The position numbers and the translations under genes are program-made. The notes beneath the pieces were generated by a model. It was not told the origin of the DNA and did no database searches. It worked only from the letters and a program-made list of their open reading frames with translations. Positions 1 to 9,560 of a stretch of DNA of 64,000 nucleotides are shown here, one piece after another. Origin of the DNA: an uncultured Commensalibacter sp. (GTDB lineage Bacteria; Pseudomonadota; Alphaproteobacteria; Acetobacterales; Acetobacteraceae); assembly GCA_945266285.1 (NCBI GenBank), contig CALYOP010000001.1:310001-374000 (forward strand). The letters run 5' to 3'. Position 1 is the first letter of the stretch. Each line of letters begins with the position of its first letter.

Positions 1-778
1 GCAAATCGGCTCCATGTGCCAACATGTGACTCGCAAATGAATGCCGTAAAACATGGGGAGATAAACGTTCAGGGTCAATATCTGCCTTTAAACAAACATC
101 GTAAAGAATCTTATCGAATCCTTGACGCGTTAGATGGTGCAAAGAATCACGACCTGGAAATAAATAAGGACTTTTTAACCCCTTATCTTCTATTTTTAGC
201 CTTAATGCTGCTTTAACAGCGTCCTCTGAGAGCGGAATTAATCGCTCTTTTCCCCCTTTTCCATAAACTCTTAAAATTTGTGTTTTACTGCTAATGCTTT
301 CACGACGCAGACTCAATAATTCAGAAATACGTAAACCAGCACTATATAAAATTTCCAAAGCGGCTTGTGCTACTAAAGCACGACGGGGTTGATCAAGTAA
401 CATACTAGCTTCGAGCAAAGTATTTACTTCTGCTTCCGTCAAATATTTGGGCAAATTCTTTGGTATGTTTGGCGATTGTAGCAAATGTGTTGGATCATCA
501 TCCCGAATAGCTTCTCGTACCAGAAAAATATAAAACTGTTTAAAGCAAGAAAGCCTACGTGCTGCTGTTCGGGCAGAACTGCCACTATTACTTAAAGTTT
601 CAAAATAACGCTGTATATCAACTTGTAATGCTGTTTCTAAAGACAAAGGCGGATTTTGATGCTCAAGAAAGTTCGTCAGTTCTTGAAGATCAGTCCGATA
701 AGCCTTCAAAGTATTGCTGGCTACTCCTTTTTCAGCAGCCAGCATTTCCAGAAAAGACTCTATCCTGGCATTCATCAT
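1..778 (-). CDS. xerD: Tyrosine recombinase XerD (C-terminus cut by window edge)
   Basis: Site-specific tyrosine recombinase that acts with XerC at dif to resolve chromosome dimers. Translating the minus strand from the ATG at 778 gives an open frame to the window edge, about 259 codons. It contains an N-terminal SAM-like core-binding domain (roughly residues 1-100) and the catalytic domain with the Arg in SAGLRISELL, the Lys in YGKGGKER and the box LSPHVLRHSFASHMLAHGADL holding the catalytic His and Arg. The final His and the Tyr nucleophile lie outside the window. The start overlaps the stop of the upstream gene by ATGA, so translation is probably coupled. XerC is the alternative; XerD is favoured by the LSPHVLRHSFASH wording. 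Confidence 0.9.
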   Translation of the reverse strand, partial: MMNARIESFLEMLAAEKGVASNTLKAYRTDLQELTNFLEHQNPPLSLETALQVDIQRYFETLSNSGSSARTAARRLSCFKQFYIFLVREAIRDDDPTHLLQSPNIPKNLPKYLTEAEVNTLLEASMLLDQPRRALVAQAALEILYSAGLRISELLSLRRESISSKTQILRVYGKGGKERLIPLSEDAVKAALRLKIEDKGLKSPYLFPGRDSLHHLTRQGFDKILYDVCLKADIDPERLSPHVLRHSFASHMLAHGADL

Positions 779-1245
779 GGATGTGCCGGAGCAGAAACTG
801 CAGGAGCCGTTACTGGCGGATTAACCGGAGCTACAATAGGCGATGCAGATGGCACGACAGCTGCATTCCCAGGAACTTGTCCCGAAGGTGATACAACAAT
901 CGGAGGACTGACAGGCGCAGCGGGAGCAACGGGTGGCGTAGCAGGAACGGTAGGTGTTACTACAGCAGGATTATTTGGCGCATTCGTTGATGATCCTGGA
1001 ACCGTAACCGGTTGAGTGCCAGAAGTTGTAGGTGCAACCGCCATAGGGGGAACCTGTAACGATTGTGCATTCGGCATAATTACAGGTAATTTTGGTGTTT
1101 GAACTTGAGGTTTGAATTTTTCAACAGGAAGAACCTTATGAACTTCTTTTAAAGGCATTTCTGGCGTTTTAAGTCCAACCACTATGATTGCACCGATCAG
1201 CAATACGACAATAAGACTTAAAACAACAAGCAATAACCGACGCAT
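775..1245 (-). CDS. Proline/alanine-rich membrane-anchored protein of unknown function
   Basis: Unrecognised 156-residue protein. Residues 1-26 are an uncleaved-looking hydrophobic anchor starting MRRLLLVVLSLIVVLLIGAI. The rest is a low-complexity Pro/Ala/Val/Thr/Ser tail with no clear fold, presumably periplasmic. Its stop overlaps the xerD start (ATGA), so the two genes form a translationally coupled pair. The tail resembles spacer regions of TonB- or FtsN-like proteins, but no functional domain is visible. A function in division or chromosome segregation would be only guilt by association with xerD. The frame is supported by the exact coupling and by the well-formed N-terminal anchor. Confidence 0.75.
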   Translation of the reverse strand: MRRLLLVVLSLIVVLLIGAIIVVGLKTPEMPLKEVHKVLPVEKFKPQVQTPKLPVIMPNAQSLQVPPMAVAPTTSGTQPVTVPGSSTNAPNNPAVVTPTVPATPPVAPAAPVSPPIVVSPSGQVPGNAAVVPSASPIVAPVNPPVTAPAVSAPAHP

Positions 1246-1425
1246 CTTTTTTCCTTCTTAATTAGGATTTTTGCAATATATCGTTCCTATAAATTCAATA
1301 GCATTCATATTGGCATTTCGATAGATTTATTCTCTTTATTTCTTTAGTGTTTAAAATTTTGTTATGTTAACTTTTGTTTACAACAATCTTACTTTTTTAA
1401 ATTTGGCTTGCCGCGGGTGTCATCT

Positions 1426-3081
1426 ATGTCATGTGAAGCTTTATTAACAACTTTGAATCGCCCTATCGTTCTAATAGGTTTGATGGGAGCAGGAAAGACA
1501 ACGATTGGCAAAAAGCTGGCACAAAGGCTTTCTCTTCCCTTTGTCGATTCTGATATCGAAATTGAACAAACAGCTGGATGCAGCATCACTGACATTTTTG
1601 AACAATATGGAGAATCGGAATTCCGACGTATTGAACGTTGCGTCATCCGCAGATTGATTGGAGAAAAACCTCTGATCTTGGCTACGGGTGGCGGTGCTTT
1701 TATAGATTCTGAAACGCGAGCCTATCTTAAAGAAAAAGCAATAACGATCTGGTTGCATTGTCCATTAGATTTGTTGTTAGAGCGAGTCGAAAATCGTACG
1801 CATCGTCCTTTATTAAATATAGGAGATAAAAGAGCGATTCTTTTTTCACTTATGCAAACACGATATCCCATCTATGCAGAAGCAGATCTCATGGTGCAAT
1901 GTCAGAAAGTTAAAATAGAAGAATCTATAGAACAGGTATTAAAAACGCTCCAAAAGGCAAATCTTATGCAAACGCTTACGGTAAATCTTAGTCAAACAGA
2001 ATATAAGGTTTTAATCGGCTATGATCTGTTGGAACAAGCAGGAAACTTGCTAACACCTATATTAAAACAAAAATATGTCGTCATTATTGCTGATGAAACT
2101 GTCGCCAAACTTCATCTTGAAAGATTAAGAAAAAGCTTGGACGCTGCTTCTATTCATTCAGAAATTTTTCTTATTCCACCGGGAGAAAATTCAAAATCCT
2201 TTTATGAATATGAACGTCTTACCAAAGCGATTCTTGAGAAAGGAATTGAACGACAAACTGCCATTATTGCTTTTGGCGGTGGCGTTACGGGAGATCTAAG
2301 CGGTTTTATTGCTTCGACTTTATTACGCGGCATTCCATTTATTCAAATACCAACAACATTACTATCCCAGGTTGATTCTTCAGTTGGTGGGAAAACAGCA
2401 ATCAATACGCCTTCTGGAAAAAATCTTTTAGGTAGTTTCTATCAACCAAAACTCGTTATTGCAGATACAACCAGCTTAGATACATTACCTGATCGGGAAT
2501 TAAGGGCAGGATACGCCGAAATTCTCAAAGCTAGTTTAATTGATGATCCCGATTTTTTTGATTGGTGTGAGCAATATGGTGAAAAAGTAATCGCTAGAGA
2601 TCCCAAATATCTTACAGAAGCGATCAAACTCGCCTGCGCATTTAAAACCAGGATTATAAAAAATGATGAATATGAACAAAATTCAAAAGGAAGAAATCTT
2701 TTGAATTTAGGCCATAGTTTAGGGCACGCTTTAGAAGCAGAACTGAATTATGATGGAACTTTGCTTCATGGTGAAGCCGTAGCTTTGGGTTGTCGGTTAA
2801 TTTTCAAACTTTGTGTTCAGTTAGGATTATGCCCGCAACAAGACCTTGATCGTCTAACCAATCATCTTAAGGCTGTAGGTTTACCCGCTTTTATATCCGA
2901 TTTACCCAAGGCTTTATCTGTGTCACGATTAATGATGCATTTACATCACGATAAGAAGCTCGTAGACGGTAAAATTACGTTTATACTGGTGAACGGTATC
3001 GGGAAAGCCTTTACTTCACGGAATATTTCGGATAACCAAATCATTGCTCTGTTGGAGAACGAAGGCTGTATCCAACCTTAA
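1426..3081 (+). CDS. aroKB: Bifunctional shikimate kinase / 3-dehydroquinate synthase (AroK-AroB fusion)
   Basis: Two enzymes of the shikimate pathway in one chain. Residues 1 to about 175 are shikimate kinase: Walker A GLMGAGKT at about 18-25, the acidic DSD motif, and the GGGAF motif that binds shikimate. From about residue 181 (internal ATG at 1966) comes 3-dehydroquinate synthase, with the NAD-binding GGGVTGDLSGF and metal-ligand His residues in GHSLGHALE and LLHGEAVALG. The frame is continuous, with no stop between the domains. Fusion in this order is known in several bacterial lineages including Acetobacteraceae. The start is uncertain: an in-frame TTG at 1408 and GTG at 1417 lie upstream; the ATG at 1426 gives a normal short lead before the P-loop. 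The gene is divergent from the xerD unit. Confidence 0.93.
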   Translation: MSCEALLTTLNRPIVLIGLMGAGKTTIGKKLAQRLSLPFVDSDIEIEQTAGCSITDIFEQYGESEFRRIERCVIRRLIGEKPLILATGGGAFIDSETRAYLKEKAITIWLHCPLDLLLERVENRTHRPLLNIGDKRAILFSLMQTRYPIYAEADLMVQCQKVKIEESIEQVLKTLQKANLMQTLTVNLSQTEYKVLIGYDLLEQAGNLLTPILKQKYVVIIADETVAKLHLERLRKSLDAASIHSEIFLIPPGENSKSFYEYERLTKAILEKGIERQTAIIAFGGGVTGDLSGFIASTLLRGIPFIQIPTTLLSQVDSSVGGKTAINTPSGKNLLGSFYQPKLVIADTTSLDTLPDRELRAGYAEILKASLIDDPDFFDWCEQYGEKVIARDPKYLTEAIKLACAFKTRIIKNDEYEQNSKGRNLLNLGHSLGHALEAELNYDGTLLHGEAVALGCRLIFKLCVQLGLCPQQDLDRLTNHLKAVGLPAFISDLPKALSVSRLMMHLHHDKKLVDGKITFILVNGIGKAFTSRNISDNQIIALLENEGCIQP

Positions 3082-3370
3082 TTCGTTGCAAATAAAGCAC
3101 AACTATTAAGCTGTAGTTTTAATATAACTTATAGTCGTTGTATTATTATTCGAATTCGGGTTAAATATCGCCAGTTTTTAATAAACAGAACCGCTGAGTC
3201 AGCTTTGTGCTTTTTTGATCACAGTCTTTTACGAACTGTTTTAAATAAGCTTAAACTCTCTCTGCTTTTGTAACTAAACAGGCTATATTAGCCTTAACTT
3301 AATTAGAGAGCCACCGTAATGGTTGGTGATCGATTGCTTTAAACGCATAAAGAAGAAGGACGATACGACA

Positions 3371-4531
3371 ATGCGTCTGCGCACGGCATTACTTGCAACT
3401 ACTTTAGCAGTATCCGCCCCCGCTATGGCAATGGCCGACACAGTTACCGGCCCTTATGTCAGCTTAGGTGGTGGTTACAATCTGGTTCAGAACCAGCACG
3501 CACACTTTTCACCTGGAAATAACGCAGGTGGTGTAAATTCACCAAATGGTAGCTCTGCTAATTTCCGTCACGGAACTGGTTTTACGACATTTGGTTCATT
3601 CGGTTGGGGTATTGGTAACGGTCTTCGTGTTGAAGTCGAAGGCGTTTACAATTACTCGAACATAAACCATCGTAGAGGTTCTGTTACACCTGCATATAGA
3701 ACCAGAGGTCACGACCAAGGTTACGGCGGATTAGTTAACGTAATTTATGACATTGATCTTCGTCAGTTTGGTATCGATGTTCCTGTTACCCCATTCGTTG
3801 GTATCGGTGCTGGTTACCTGTGGCAAGATATGGGCCCACTTCAAACCATGTATCGTAATGGTAACGTAAACCGCGTTGGTGGAACGAACGGTGGCTTTGC
3901 TTATCAAGGTATCGTCGGTGCTTCCTACGACCTCGGGTTCCTCCCTGGTCTGGCTCTGACAACTGAATACCGTATGATGGGTCAGTTGGATCAATCCAGC
4001 TATAGCTCTACCTCTTGGACAAAAACATCTACCGGTGCTGGAACAAGACTTTCCAAAGGTAACATGGATATGGATCATCGCTTTAACCACCAGTTCATTC
4101 TGGGCTTGCGTTATGCGTTTGATACAGCCCCACCTCCTCCTCCAGCAGCTCCAGTAGCACCAATCGTACCTGTTGTTCAGGACGCTCGTACTTACTTGGT
4201 ATTCTTTGACTGGGATAGATATACTTTAACATCACGTGCACGTGAAATCGTTGCTCAAGCTGCTCAAGCTTCAACACACGTCCAGACAACACGCATTGAA
4301 GTTAACGGTTACACCGATAACTCTGCTGCTCACCCTGGTCCTCGTGGTCAACGTTATAACATGGGTCTTTCCATTAAACGTGCAAGAAGCGTAAAAGCTG
4401 AATTAATCCGTAACGGTGTTCCAGCTAGCGCAATTGACATTCACGGTTATGGTGAATCTAACCCATTGGTTAAAACTGGACCAAATACACGTGAACCTCA
4501 GAACCGTCGTGTGGAAATCATCCTCCGTTAA
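3371..4531 (+). CDS. OmpA-family outer membrane protein
   Basis: Outer membrane beta-barrel with a peptidoglycan-binding tail, 386 residues. The start is the ATG at 3371 behind AAGGA, because it begins a classic signal peptide (MRLRTALLATTLAVSAPAMA, cleavage after AMA or AMAMA). An in-frame upstream ATG would add a charged, non-signal leader. The barrel domain spans roughly residues 20-255, with alternating aromatic and polar strands and GGGYN/GAGYLW motifs. A Pro/Ala hinge (APPPPPAAPVAP) leads to an OmpA C-terminal domain containing the NGYTDN and RVEIILR motifs, which binds peptidoglycan in this family. It has its own strong terminator and is probably abundant. The specific porin type cannot be told. 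Confidence 0.93.
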   Translation: MRLRTALLATTLAVSAPAMAMADTVTGPYVSLGGGYNLVQNQHAHFSPGNNAGGVNSPNGSSANFRHGTGFTTFGSFGWGIGNGLRVEVEGVYNYSNINHRRGSVTPAYRTRGHDQGYGGLVNVIYDIDLRQFGIDVPVTPFVGIGAGYLWQDMGPLQTMYRNGNVNRVGGTNGGFAYQGIVGASYDLGFLPGLALTTEYRMMGQLDQSSYSSTSWTKTSTGAGTRLSKGNMDMDHRFNHQFILGLRYAFDTAPPPPPAAPVAPIVPVVQDARTYLVFFDWDRYTLTSRAREIVAQAAQASTHVQTTRIEVNGYTDNSAAHPGPRGQRYNMGLSIKRARSVKAELIRNGVPASAIDIHGYGESNPLVKTGPNTREPQNRRVEIILR

Positions 4532-4556
4532 GATTCTGTAGCGTCTAGACTTTTTA

Positions 4557-4589
4557 AAAGAGATGTCTGAAAAGGCATCTCTTTTTTTT
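4557..4589 (+). terminator. Rho-independent terminator of the OmpA-like gene
   Basis: A stem of AGAGATG (4559-4565) with CATCTCT (4576-4582), extended by A-T pairs, encloses a 10-base loop. It is followed directly by a run of eight Ts. It lies about 25 bases past the stop at 4531. Confidence 0.9.
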
Positions 4590-4683
4590 ATGGTAAAGCG
4601 TTATAGGGTTGATATTTAGTTTTCTAATTAAATATAAAATCTAATCTTTAACATTTATAAAAATATTTATTTTAATCATTCTA

Positions 4684-5142
4684 ATGCTGAATAAACTAAT
4701 CGATATTATTAATCCCAAATATAAACAGACTCTTATCCAGTTTTTTAGATTCGGAATTGTTGGCTTAACCGGTCTTGCTTGGGATACACTGACGGTTTAT
4801 GCGTTAAGGCATTTGATTGGTTTAACGTTAGCCACTATTCTCGCTTATTTTGTAGCCGCTACTTCTAATTGGATCATGAACCGTTACTGGACTTTTCATG
4901 GTATGGGTAATGATCATCATATGTTTTATCAGTGGTTACGCTTTATTGGTGCAAATGGGCTTGGTTTTCTATTAAACAGAGGAACCGTTTTTGCATTATT
5001 TATGATAAGCAATTTTTGTAACCAACACCCCGTTTTTGCTTTAATGGCCGGAGCAGTAGCGGGAATGTTTGTAAATTTTAATCTATCGCAAAAATTAGTT
5101 TTTTCGTCTCGTAAGATTAAACAAAACAAAAAAAAGCACTAA
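4684..5142 (+). CDS. GtrA family membrane protein
   Basis: Small GtrA/DPMS-type membrane protein of 152 residues with four predicted transmembrane helices. The family motif is visible as QFFRFGIVGLTGLAWDT at the first helix and NWIMNRYWTFHG between helices 2 and 3. GtrA-like proteins are thought to flip or help translocate polyprenyl-linked sugars, usually with a GT2 glycosyltransferase. A candidate partner (DPM1/GtrB-like GT2) lies far away at 48.8 kb, so a link is only inference. The 3' end overlaps the convergent tenA gene by 4 bases. No clear Shine-Dalgarno sequence is visible before the ATG. Confidence 0.85.
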   Translation: MLNKLIDIINPKYKQTLIQFFRFGIVGLTGLAWDTLTVYALRHLIGLTLATILAYFVAATSNWIMNRYWTFHGMGNDHHMFYQWLRFIGANGLGFLLNRGTVFALFMISNFCNQHPVFALMAGAVAGMFVNFNLSQKLVFSSRKIKQNKKKH

Positions 5143-5843
5143 ATAACCAGATTTCCTCCCGCATCCCAAAACAAAGTTTCTAATTTTACAGCTGTTTGGA
5201 ATTCGGTTTGTAACTGCGGATAACGTGCCTCATCTCCATAACGTTTTGCTAAATCTTCAAGATAACCAATGCCATCCTTCAATATTTGGATATATTCCTG
5301 ACTTCCATAAAGTTTTATCCATGGCGCATAAGGATTATTTTCCCAATTGGTTTCTGATGAAATCAATAAACTCAGCCCTATTTCTCCATATCCAACCAAG
5401 CAAGGTGCCATCGTAACCATTAAATCCAGTAAATCACCTTGCATCCCTTTTCCCAAAATAAATTGGCTATACGCGATTAATTCCAAAGATTTTGGTGCGG
5501 ATTGTAAATCCTTGATCGAAATCCCCCATTCTTGGCAATACGATTCATGTAATGGTAACTCTACGTTTAATAATCCTTCCAACAACGCTATAGAATAATG
5601 CATATCGGTCAGGTTACCACTTTTATAAATTGCTAACGCTTCTGCGCGCGCATATTCAATTAAATAAAAATAATCCTGTATAAGAAAATTCTTGAAATTT
5701 TCTTTTGGCAAAATACCTTGTGCAAGTTCTTTAATAAAGCGATGTTGCGTAAAGTTTTTCCATTCAGAAGCACAATCTCGTCTTAGACGTCCAATTAGTC
5801 CTTCAGACAAGCTGGAAAGAATATCTTTCGCTTCATTAAACAT
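5139..5843 (-). CDS. tenA: TenA/THI-4 family aminopyrimidine aminohydrolase-like protein
   Basis: Thiaminase II family protein of 234 residues; characterised members salvage the thiamine pyrimidine by hydrolysing amino-HMP. The all-helical fold has QDYFYL (Asp57), LLNVELPLHE (Glu95), MAPCLVGYGEIG with the catalytic-type Cys148, and a C-terminal Glu in KLETLFWDAG. The retained Cys places it in the TenA_C class. It stands alone, convergent with the GtrA gene and divergent from alaS. No thiamine pyrophosphate riboswitch could be recognised in the 165-base upstream gap, so thiamine control is not supported by the sequence. A role in thiamine supply would fit the ThDP-dependent pyruvate decarboxylase at 25-27 kb. 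Confidence 0.88.
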   Translation of the reverse strand: MFNEAKDILSSLSEGLIGRLRRDCASEWKNFTQHRFIKELAQGILPKENFKNFLIQDYFYLIEYARAEALAIYKSGNLTDMHYSIALLEGLLNVELPLHESYCQEWGISIKDLQSAPKSLELIAYSQFILGKGMQGDLLDLMVTMAPCLVGYGEIGLSLLISSETNWENNPYAPWIKLYGSQEYIQILKDGIGYLEDLAKRYGDEARYPQLQTEFQTAVKLETLFWDAGGNLVI

Positions 5844-6008
5844 CGTAACTAAACTTTCTACACAGTATTTAAATTAGTTAAACAATAACGCATATTAGAA
5901 TAAAGAAATATTTTTATATTGCTATTGGATTTTGGTATCTTCTCACCTAGTTTAAAATACAATTTTGAAGCTTTATTGACTTATTTGCGCAGGATTATCT
6001 AATTAACC

Positions 6009-8654
6009 ATGTTAAGCACCAACGAAATTCGTTCTGCTTTTTTAAAATATTTTGAAAAGCACGGACACCAGGTTGTTCCTTCATCATCTCTTGTTCCTCA
6101 AAACGATCCTACGTTACTTTTTACCAATGCAGGCATGGTTCAATTTAAAAATGTCTTCACAGGTAAAGAAACACGCCCTTATTCGCGGGCCACAACAGCT
6201 CAAAAAGTAGTCCGTGCTGGTGGTAAACATAACGATCTGGATAATGTCGGTTATACTGCACGCCATCATACCTTTTTTGAAATGATGGGTAATTTTTCCT
6301 TTGGCGATTACTTTAAAGAAGGCGCAATTGAATTCGCATGGAATTTAATAACCAAAGAATTTGGCCTTCCAAAAGAAAAACTGCTTGCTACAGTTTATGC
6401 TGAAGATGAAGAAGCAGCCAGCTTATGGAAGAAGATCGCTGGTTTTTCAGATGATCGCATCATCCGTATCAATACATCGGATAATTTCTGGCGCATGGGT
6501 GATACGGGCCCTTGTGGGCCTTGTTCTGAAATATTTTATGATCATGGTGAATCGATTCCAGGGGGACCTCCTGGTTCTGCGGATGAAGATGGTGATCGAT
6601 TTGTTGAAATCTGGAATTTGGTCTTTATGCAATATTTTGAAGACCCTCCAGGAACGCGTGCACCCTTGCCACGCCCTTCTATTGATACGGGCTTAGGGCT
6701 TGAACGTTTTGCTGCCATTATGCAAGGAAAACAAGACAATTTCGATATTGATACTTTTCAGGTGTTAATCCAAGCTTCAGCTGAAGTTACCCATACGGAT
6801 CCTTTTGGACCATTTAAAGTTAGCCATCGAGTCGTTGCAGATCATTTACGTTCTTCAGCATTTTTAATTGCCGACGGAGTTTTACCTGCCAAAGATGGTA
6901 GAGGATATGTACTGCGTCGTATTATGCGCCGTGCAATGCGTCACCTTCATTTAATTAATGCGCAAGAACCTTGTTTTTATAAGCTGGTTCCCGCCTTGGT
7001 CAAAGAGATGGGTGCCGCTTATCCTGAATTGATACAAGCTGAGTTAATTATTACTGAAACTTTACGCGATGAAGAAGAACGATTTAGAGCAACACTAGAT
7101 CGTGGTCTTGCATTATTGAATGAAGAAAGCAGTAAATTAGGACAAGGTCAGAAACTTGCCGGGAATATCGCTTTCAAACTTTACGATACCTATGGTTTTC
7201 CACTTGATTTAACCGCTGATGCCTTGCGTGAAAAAGGCCAAGAGGTGGATCAAGAAGGATTTAATCAAGCAATGGCTGAACAACGTAGTCGTGCCAGGGC
7301 TGCTTGGGTTGGATCGGGAGATCATGCTGCTGAAACTATTTGGTTTGAACCTCGTGAACAATATGGAGCAACCGAATTTTTTGGCTATAAGAACGAAAAT
7401 GCTGATGCAGAAGTCCAATTTCTTGCCATTGATAATAAACCTGTAAAAGAAGCAAATACAGGGGATGAAGTCGCTGTTTTACTTAATCAAACTCCGTTTT
7501 ACGGCGAAAGCGGTGGTCAAGCAGGCGATTATGGTATGATCACGGCACCAGATCTACAAATCGAAATTACAGATACCCAAAAGAAAATTGGTGATCTGAT
7601 CGTTCACTATGGCAAAGTGATCAAAGGAAAAGTAAAAGTTGGACAATCAGTTACAGTGCAAATTGATTCAAACCGCCGCAAAGCAATTAAAGCGCACCAT
7701 TCCGCTACACATTTATTACACGAAGCCTTACGCAAAAGACTAGGCAGCCATGTAACTCAGAAAGGTAGTCTGAATACACCCGATCGTTTGCGTTTTGATA
7801 TTAGCCATCCTCGCCCAATTTCACCAGAAGAACTGGCCGATATTGAAGCCGAAGTTAATAAACAAATACGTGCTAATCATCTTGTTACAACACATATTAT
7901 GACTCCTGAAAAAGCTCAAAAACAAGGTGCTATGGCCTTATTTGGCGAAAAATATGGTGACGAAGTTCGGGTTGTTTCGATGGGTGATGCTGATCCTGAA
8001 AATGGACGTTCTGCTTGGTCTATTGAATTATGTGGGGGTACCCATGTTAATCGTACAGGCGATATTGGTACTTTTCATATTGTTGGTGAAAGTGGTATCG
8101 CCGCTGGTATCCGACGCATCGAAGCCGTGGTCGGGTCTGCTGCAGAACGCAATATTCAACTTACTGAAGAACGTTTAGCGCAAGCAGCTTCGATGTTACA
8201 TACCTCACCACCACAGCTTATTGAACGTTTAACTCAATTATTAGAAGAACGTAAAAGCTTGGAACAACAAATCACGAAGCTCCAACATCAATTAGCAATG
8301 GGTGGAGAACATGATTCTGGTTTTGAAAAAATTGGGAATATTGAGCTCGTTACGCGCAATGTCGGTGAAATCCCATCCAAAGAATTAAAGTCTTTGACTG
8401 AGAATTTCCTCAAAAAAATTAATCATGGTGTCGTTGCAATATTATCCACTTTTGGCGGCAAAGCATCAATCGTAATTGCGGTTACCAAAGAATTATCTGC
8501 AACGCTGAGTGCTGTTGACCTTGTTAAAATAGCAAGTACGGCTGTAGGTGGAAAAGGCGGCGGCGGACGCCCCGATATGGCACAAGCCGGCGGACCCAAT
8601 TTTGATAAGGCTGAAGAAGCTTTTGCAGCGATCAGGACTTATATTCAAAAATAG
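6009..8654 (+). CDS. alaS: Alanine--tRNA ligase
   Basis: Class II aminoacyl-tRNA synthetase that charges tRNA-Ala, 881 residues, normal family length. The N-terminal catalytic domain starts [20 protein letters not shown] and includes [13 protein letters not shown] (motif 2 region) and [12 protein letters not shown]. The editing domain carries the zinc ligands [10 protein letters not shown] and [13 protein letters not shown]. The C-terminal C-Ala domain ends with the glycine-rich [20 protein letters not shown] lies 15 bases before the ATG. It is transcribed alone and ends in a strong terminator. Confidence 0.98.
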   Translation: MLSTNEIRSAFLKYFEKHGHQVVPSSSLVPQNDPTLLFTNAGMVQFKNVFTGKETRPYSRATTAQKVVRAGGKHNDLDNVGYTARHHTFFEMMGNFSFGDYFKEGAIEFAWNLITKEFGLPKEKLLATVYAEDEEAASLWKKIAGFSDDRIIRINTSDNFWRMGDTGPCGPCSEIFYDHGESIPGGPPGSADEDGDRFVEIWNLVFMQYFEDPPGTRAPLPRPSIDTGLGLERFAAIMQGKQDNFDIDTFQVLIQASAEVTHTDPFGPFKVSHRVVADHLRSSAFLIADGVLPAKDGRGYVLRRIMRRAMRHLHLINAQEPCFYKLVPALVKEMGAAYPELIQAELIITETLRDEEERFRATLDRGLALLNEESSKLGQGQKLAGNIAFKLYDTYGFPLDLTADALREKGQEVDQEGFNQAMAEQRSRARAAWVGSGDHAAETIWFEPREQYGATEFFGYKNENADAEVQFLAIDNKPVKEANTGDEVAVLLNQTPFYGESGGQAGDYGMITAPDLQIEITDTQKKIGDLIVHYGKVIKGKVKVGQSVTVQIDSNRRKAIKAHHSATHLLHEALRKRLGSHVTQKGSLNTPDRLRFDISHPRPISPEELADIEAEVNKQIRANHLVTTHIMTPEKAQKQGAMALFGEKYGDEVRVVSMGDADPENGRSAWSIELCGGTHVNRTGDIGTFHIVGESGIAAGIRRIEAVVGSAAERNIQLTEERLAQAASMLHTSPPQLIERLTQLLEERKSLEQQITKLQHQLAMGGEHDSGFEKIGNIELVTRNVGEIPSKELKSLTENFLKKINHGVVAILSTFGGKASIVIAVTKELSATLSAVDLVKIASTAVGGKGGGGRPDMAQAGGPNFDKAEEAFAAIRTYIQK

Positions 8655-8683
8655 CAACATAAAATTTCTATTATTGTTAACAG

Positions 8684-8714
8684 AGGCATATTTTTTAAAA
8701 ATATGCCTTTTTTT
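8684..8714 (+). terminator. Rho-independent terminator of alaS
   Basis: AGGCATATTTTT pairs with AAAAATATGCCT, with a very short loop, and is followed by a T-tract at about 8708-8714. It lies 30 bases after the alaS stop. Confidence 0.88.
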
Positions 8715-8826
8715 GTTGAAAAATCGATTTTAATTTTTCATAAGCTATTCTTTAAAGACTCTTTAATTGTTTACGATATCATTAGAAATAGCCTTAATTT
8801 CATCACACATCATTGATATGAATGCG

Positions 8827-8832
8827 TATAAT
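8827..8832 (+). promoter_or_regulatory. Possible -10 element for carbonic anhydrase gene
   Basis: A perfect TATAAT lies 39 bases before the ATG at 8871. No matching -35 at normal spacing is seen, so this is a weak call in AT-rich DNA. Confidence 0.3.
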
Positions 8833-8870
8833 GCAAATTTTGCTTTTTTAGATGAAAGAAGACTTACAAT

Positions 8871-9560
8871 ATGACGGAAAAAGATCCTAGAAATACTCTA
8901 CTCGACCTTTTGCGCGGTGTCAGTCTCTTTAAAGAAGAGGTCTTCCCTGAAAAGAAAGAATTATTTAGTAAACTTGCTTATGGTCAATCGCCAAAAACAT
9001 TGTTTATTACTTGTGCAGATAGTCGCATAAGCCCTGAACTGCTTACGCATCAACCTCCTGGAAATTTGTTTGTTCTTCGTAATATTGGGAATATTGTTCC
9101 GGCTTATGGGACTAGTTTTGGAGGGGTAACAAGCGCCATTGAATACGCGGTTGTCGCACTTAAGGTTTCTCATATCATTATTTGCGGTCATTCCGATTGT
9201 GGAGCAATGAGTGCATTGATCCATCCAGAAAAACTTGACCCTATGCCTGCGGTAAAAAGCTGGCTACGCTTTGCAGAAACAGCGCATGCGGTTACGGATG
9301 CATTGGTTGCGACGGATATTGGACCAGAAGATATTCAGTCTTTGTCTGAACATAACATCTTATTACAATTAGCTCATTTAAGAACCCATCCGTCTGTTGC
9401 TGCCGCGCTGGCACGGAATGCGATTATATTACAAGGTTGGTATTATGATATTCCTCGTGGAAAAGTTTATATTCTGGATGAAAAAACGCGGCAGGACATG
9501 ACCGTTTCTGAAGCGATTACCAAACTTGAAGCAGATATTGCTGCATCGTCCGAGGTTTAA
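8871..9560 (+). CDS. Beta-class carbonic anhydrase
   Basis: Zinc enzyme that interconverts CO2 and bicarbonate, 229 residues, cytoplasmic (no signal peptide). The beta-class signature is complete: Cys48, Asp50 and Arg52 in CADSR, and His107 and Cys110 in CGHSDCGA give the zinc ligands and the Asp-Arg dyad. The GGVTSAIEYAV helix is also typical. Bicarbonate supply would serve carboxylases; in acid-producing bacteria it may also help pH balance (inference). The downstream phosphodiesterase gene follows within 5 bases or overlaps, depending on its start, so they are probably cotranscribed. Confidence 0.95.
   Translation: MTEKDPRNTLLDLLRGVSLFKEEVFPEKKELFSKLAYGQSPKTLFITCADSRISPELLTHQPPGNLFVLRNIGNIVPAYGTSFGGVTSAIEYAVVALKVSHIIICGHSDCGAMSALIHPEKLDPMPAVKSWLRFAETAHAVTDALVATDIGPEDIQSLSEHNILLQLAHLRTHPSVAAALARNAIILQGWYYDIPRGKVYILDEKTRQDMTVSEAITKLEADIAASSEV

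Noticed and set aside
1-778. Phage or integron integrase
   Set aside because: The reading frame is a standard XerD with its typical catalytic-domain wording; no att site or phage genes nearby.
3323-3370. Longer start of the OmpA-like gene
   Set aside because: It places a charged 16-residue segment before a clear signal peptide; AAGGA favours ATG 3371.
3082-3370. CTGAGTCAG and GGCTATATTAGCC palindromes in the gap before the OmpA-like gene as terminator or operator
   Set aside because: Very short stems without a T-run and no support from position; treated as background in AT-rich DNA.
5844-6008. Thiamine pyrophosphate riboswitch before tenA
   Set aside because: No recognisable THI-box sequence or fold in this short divergent gap.
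7209-7446. Overlapping ORFs inside alaS, glyS, lptD and other large genes
   Set aside because: They are shadows of strongly supported genes, with no Shine-Dalgarno and no recognisable family.
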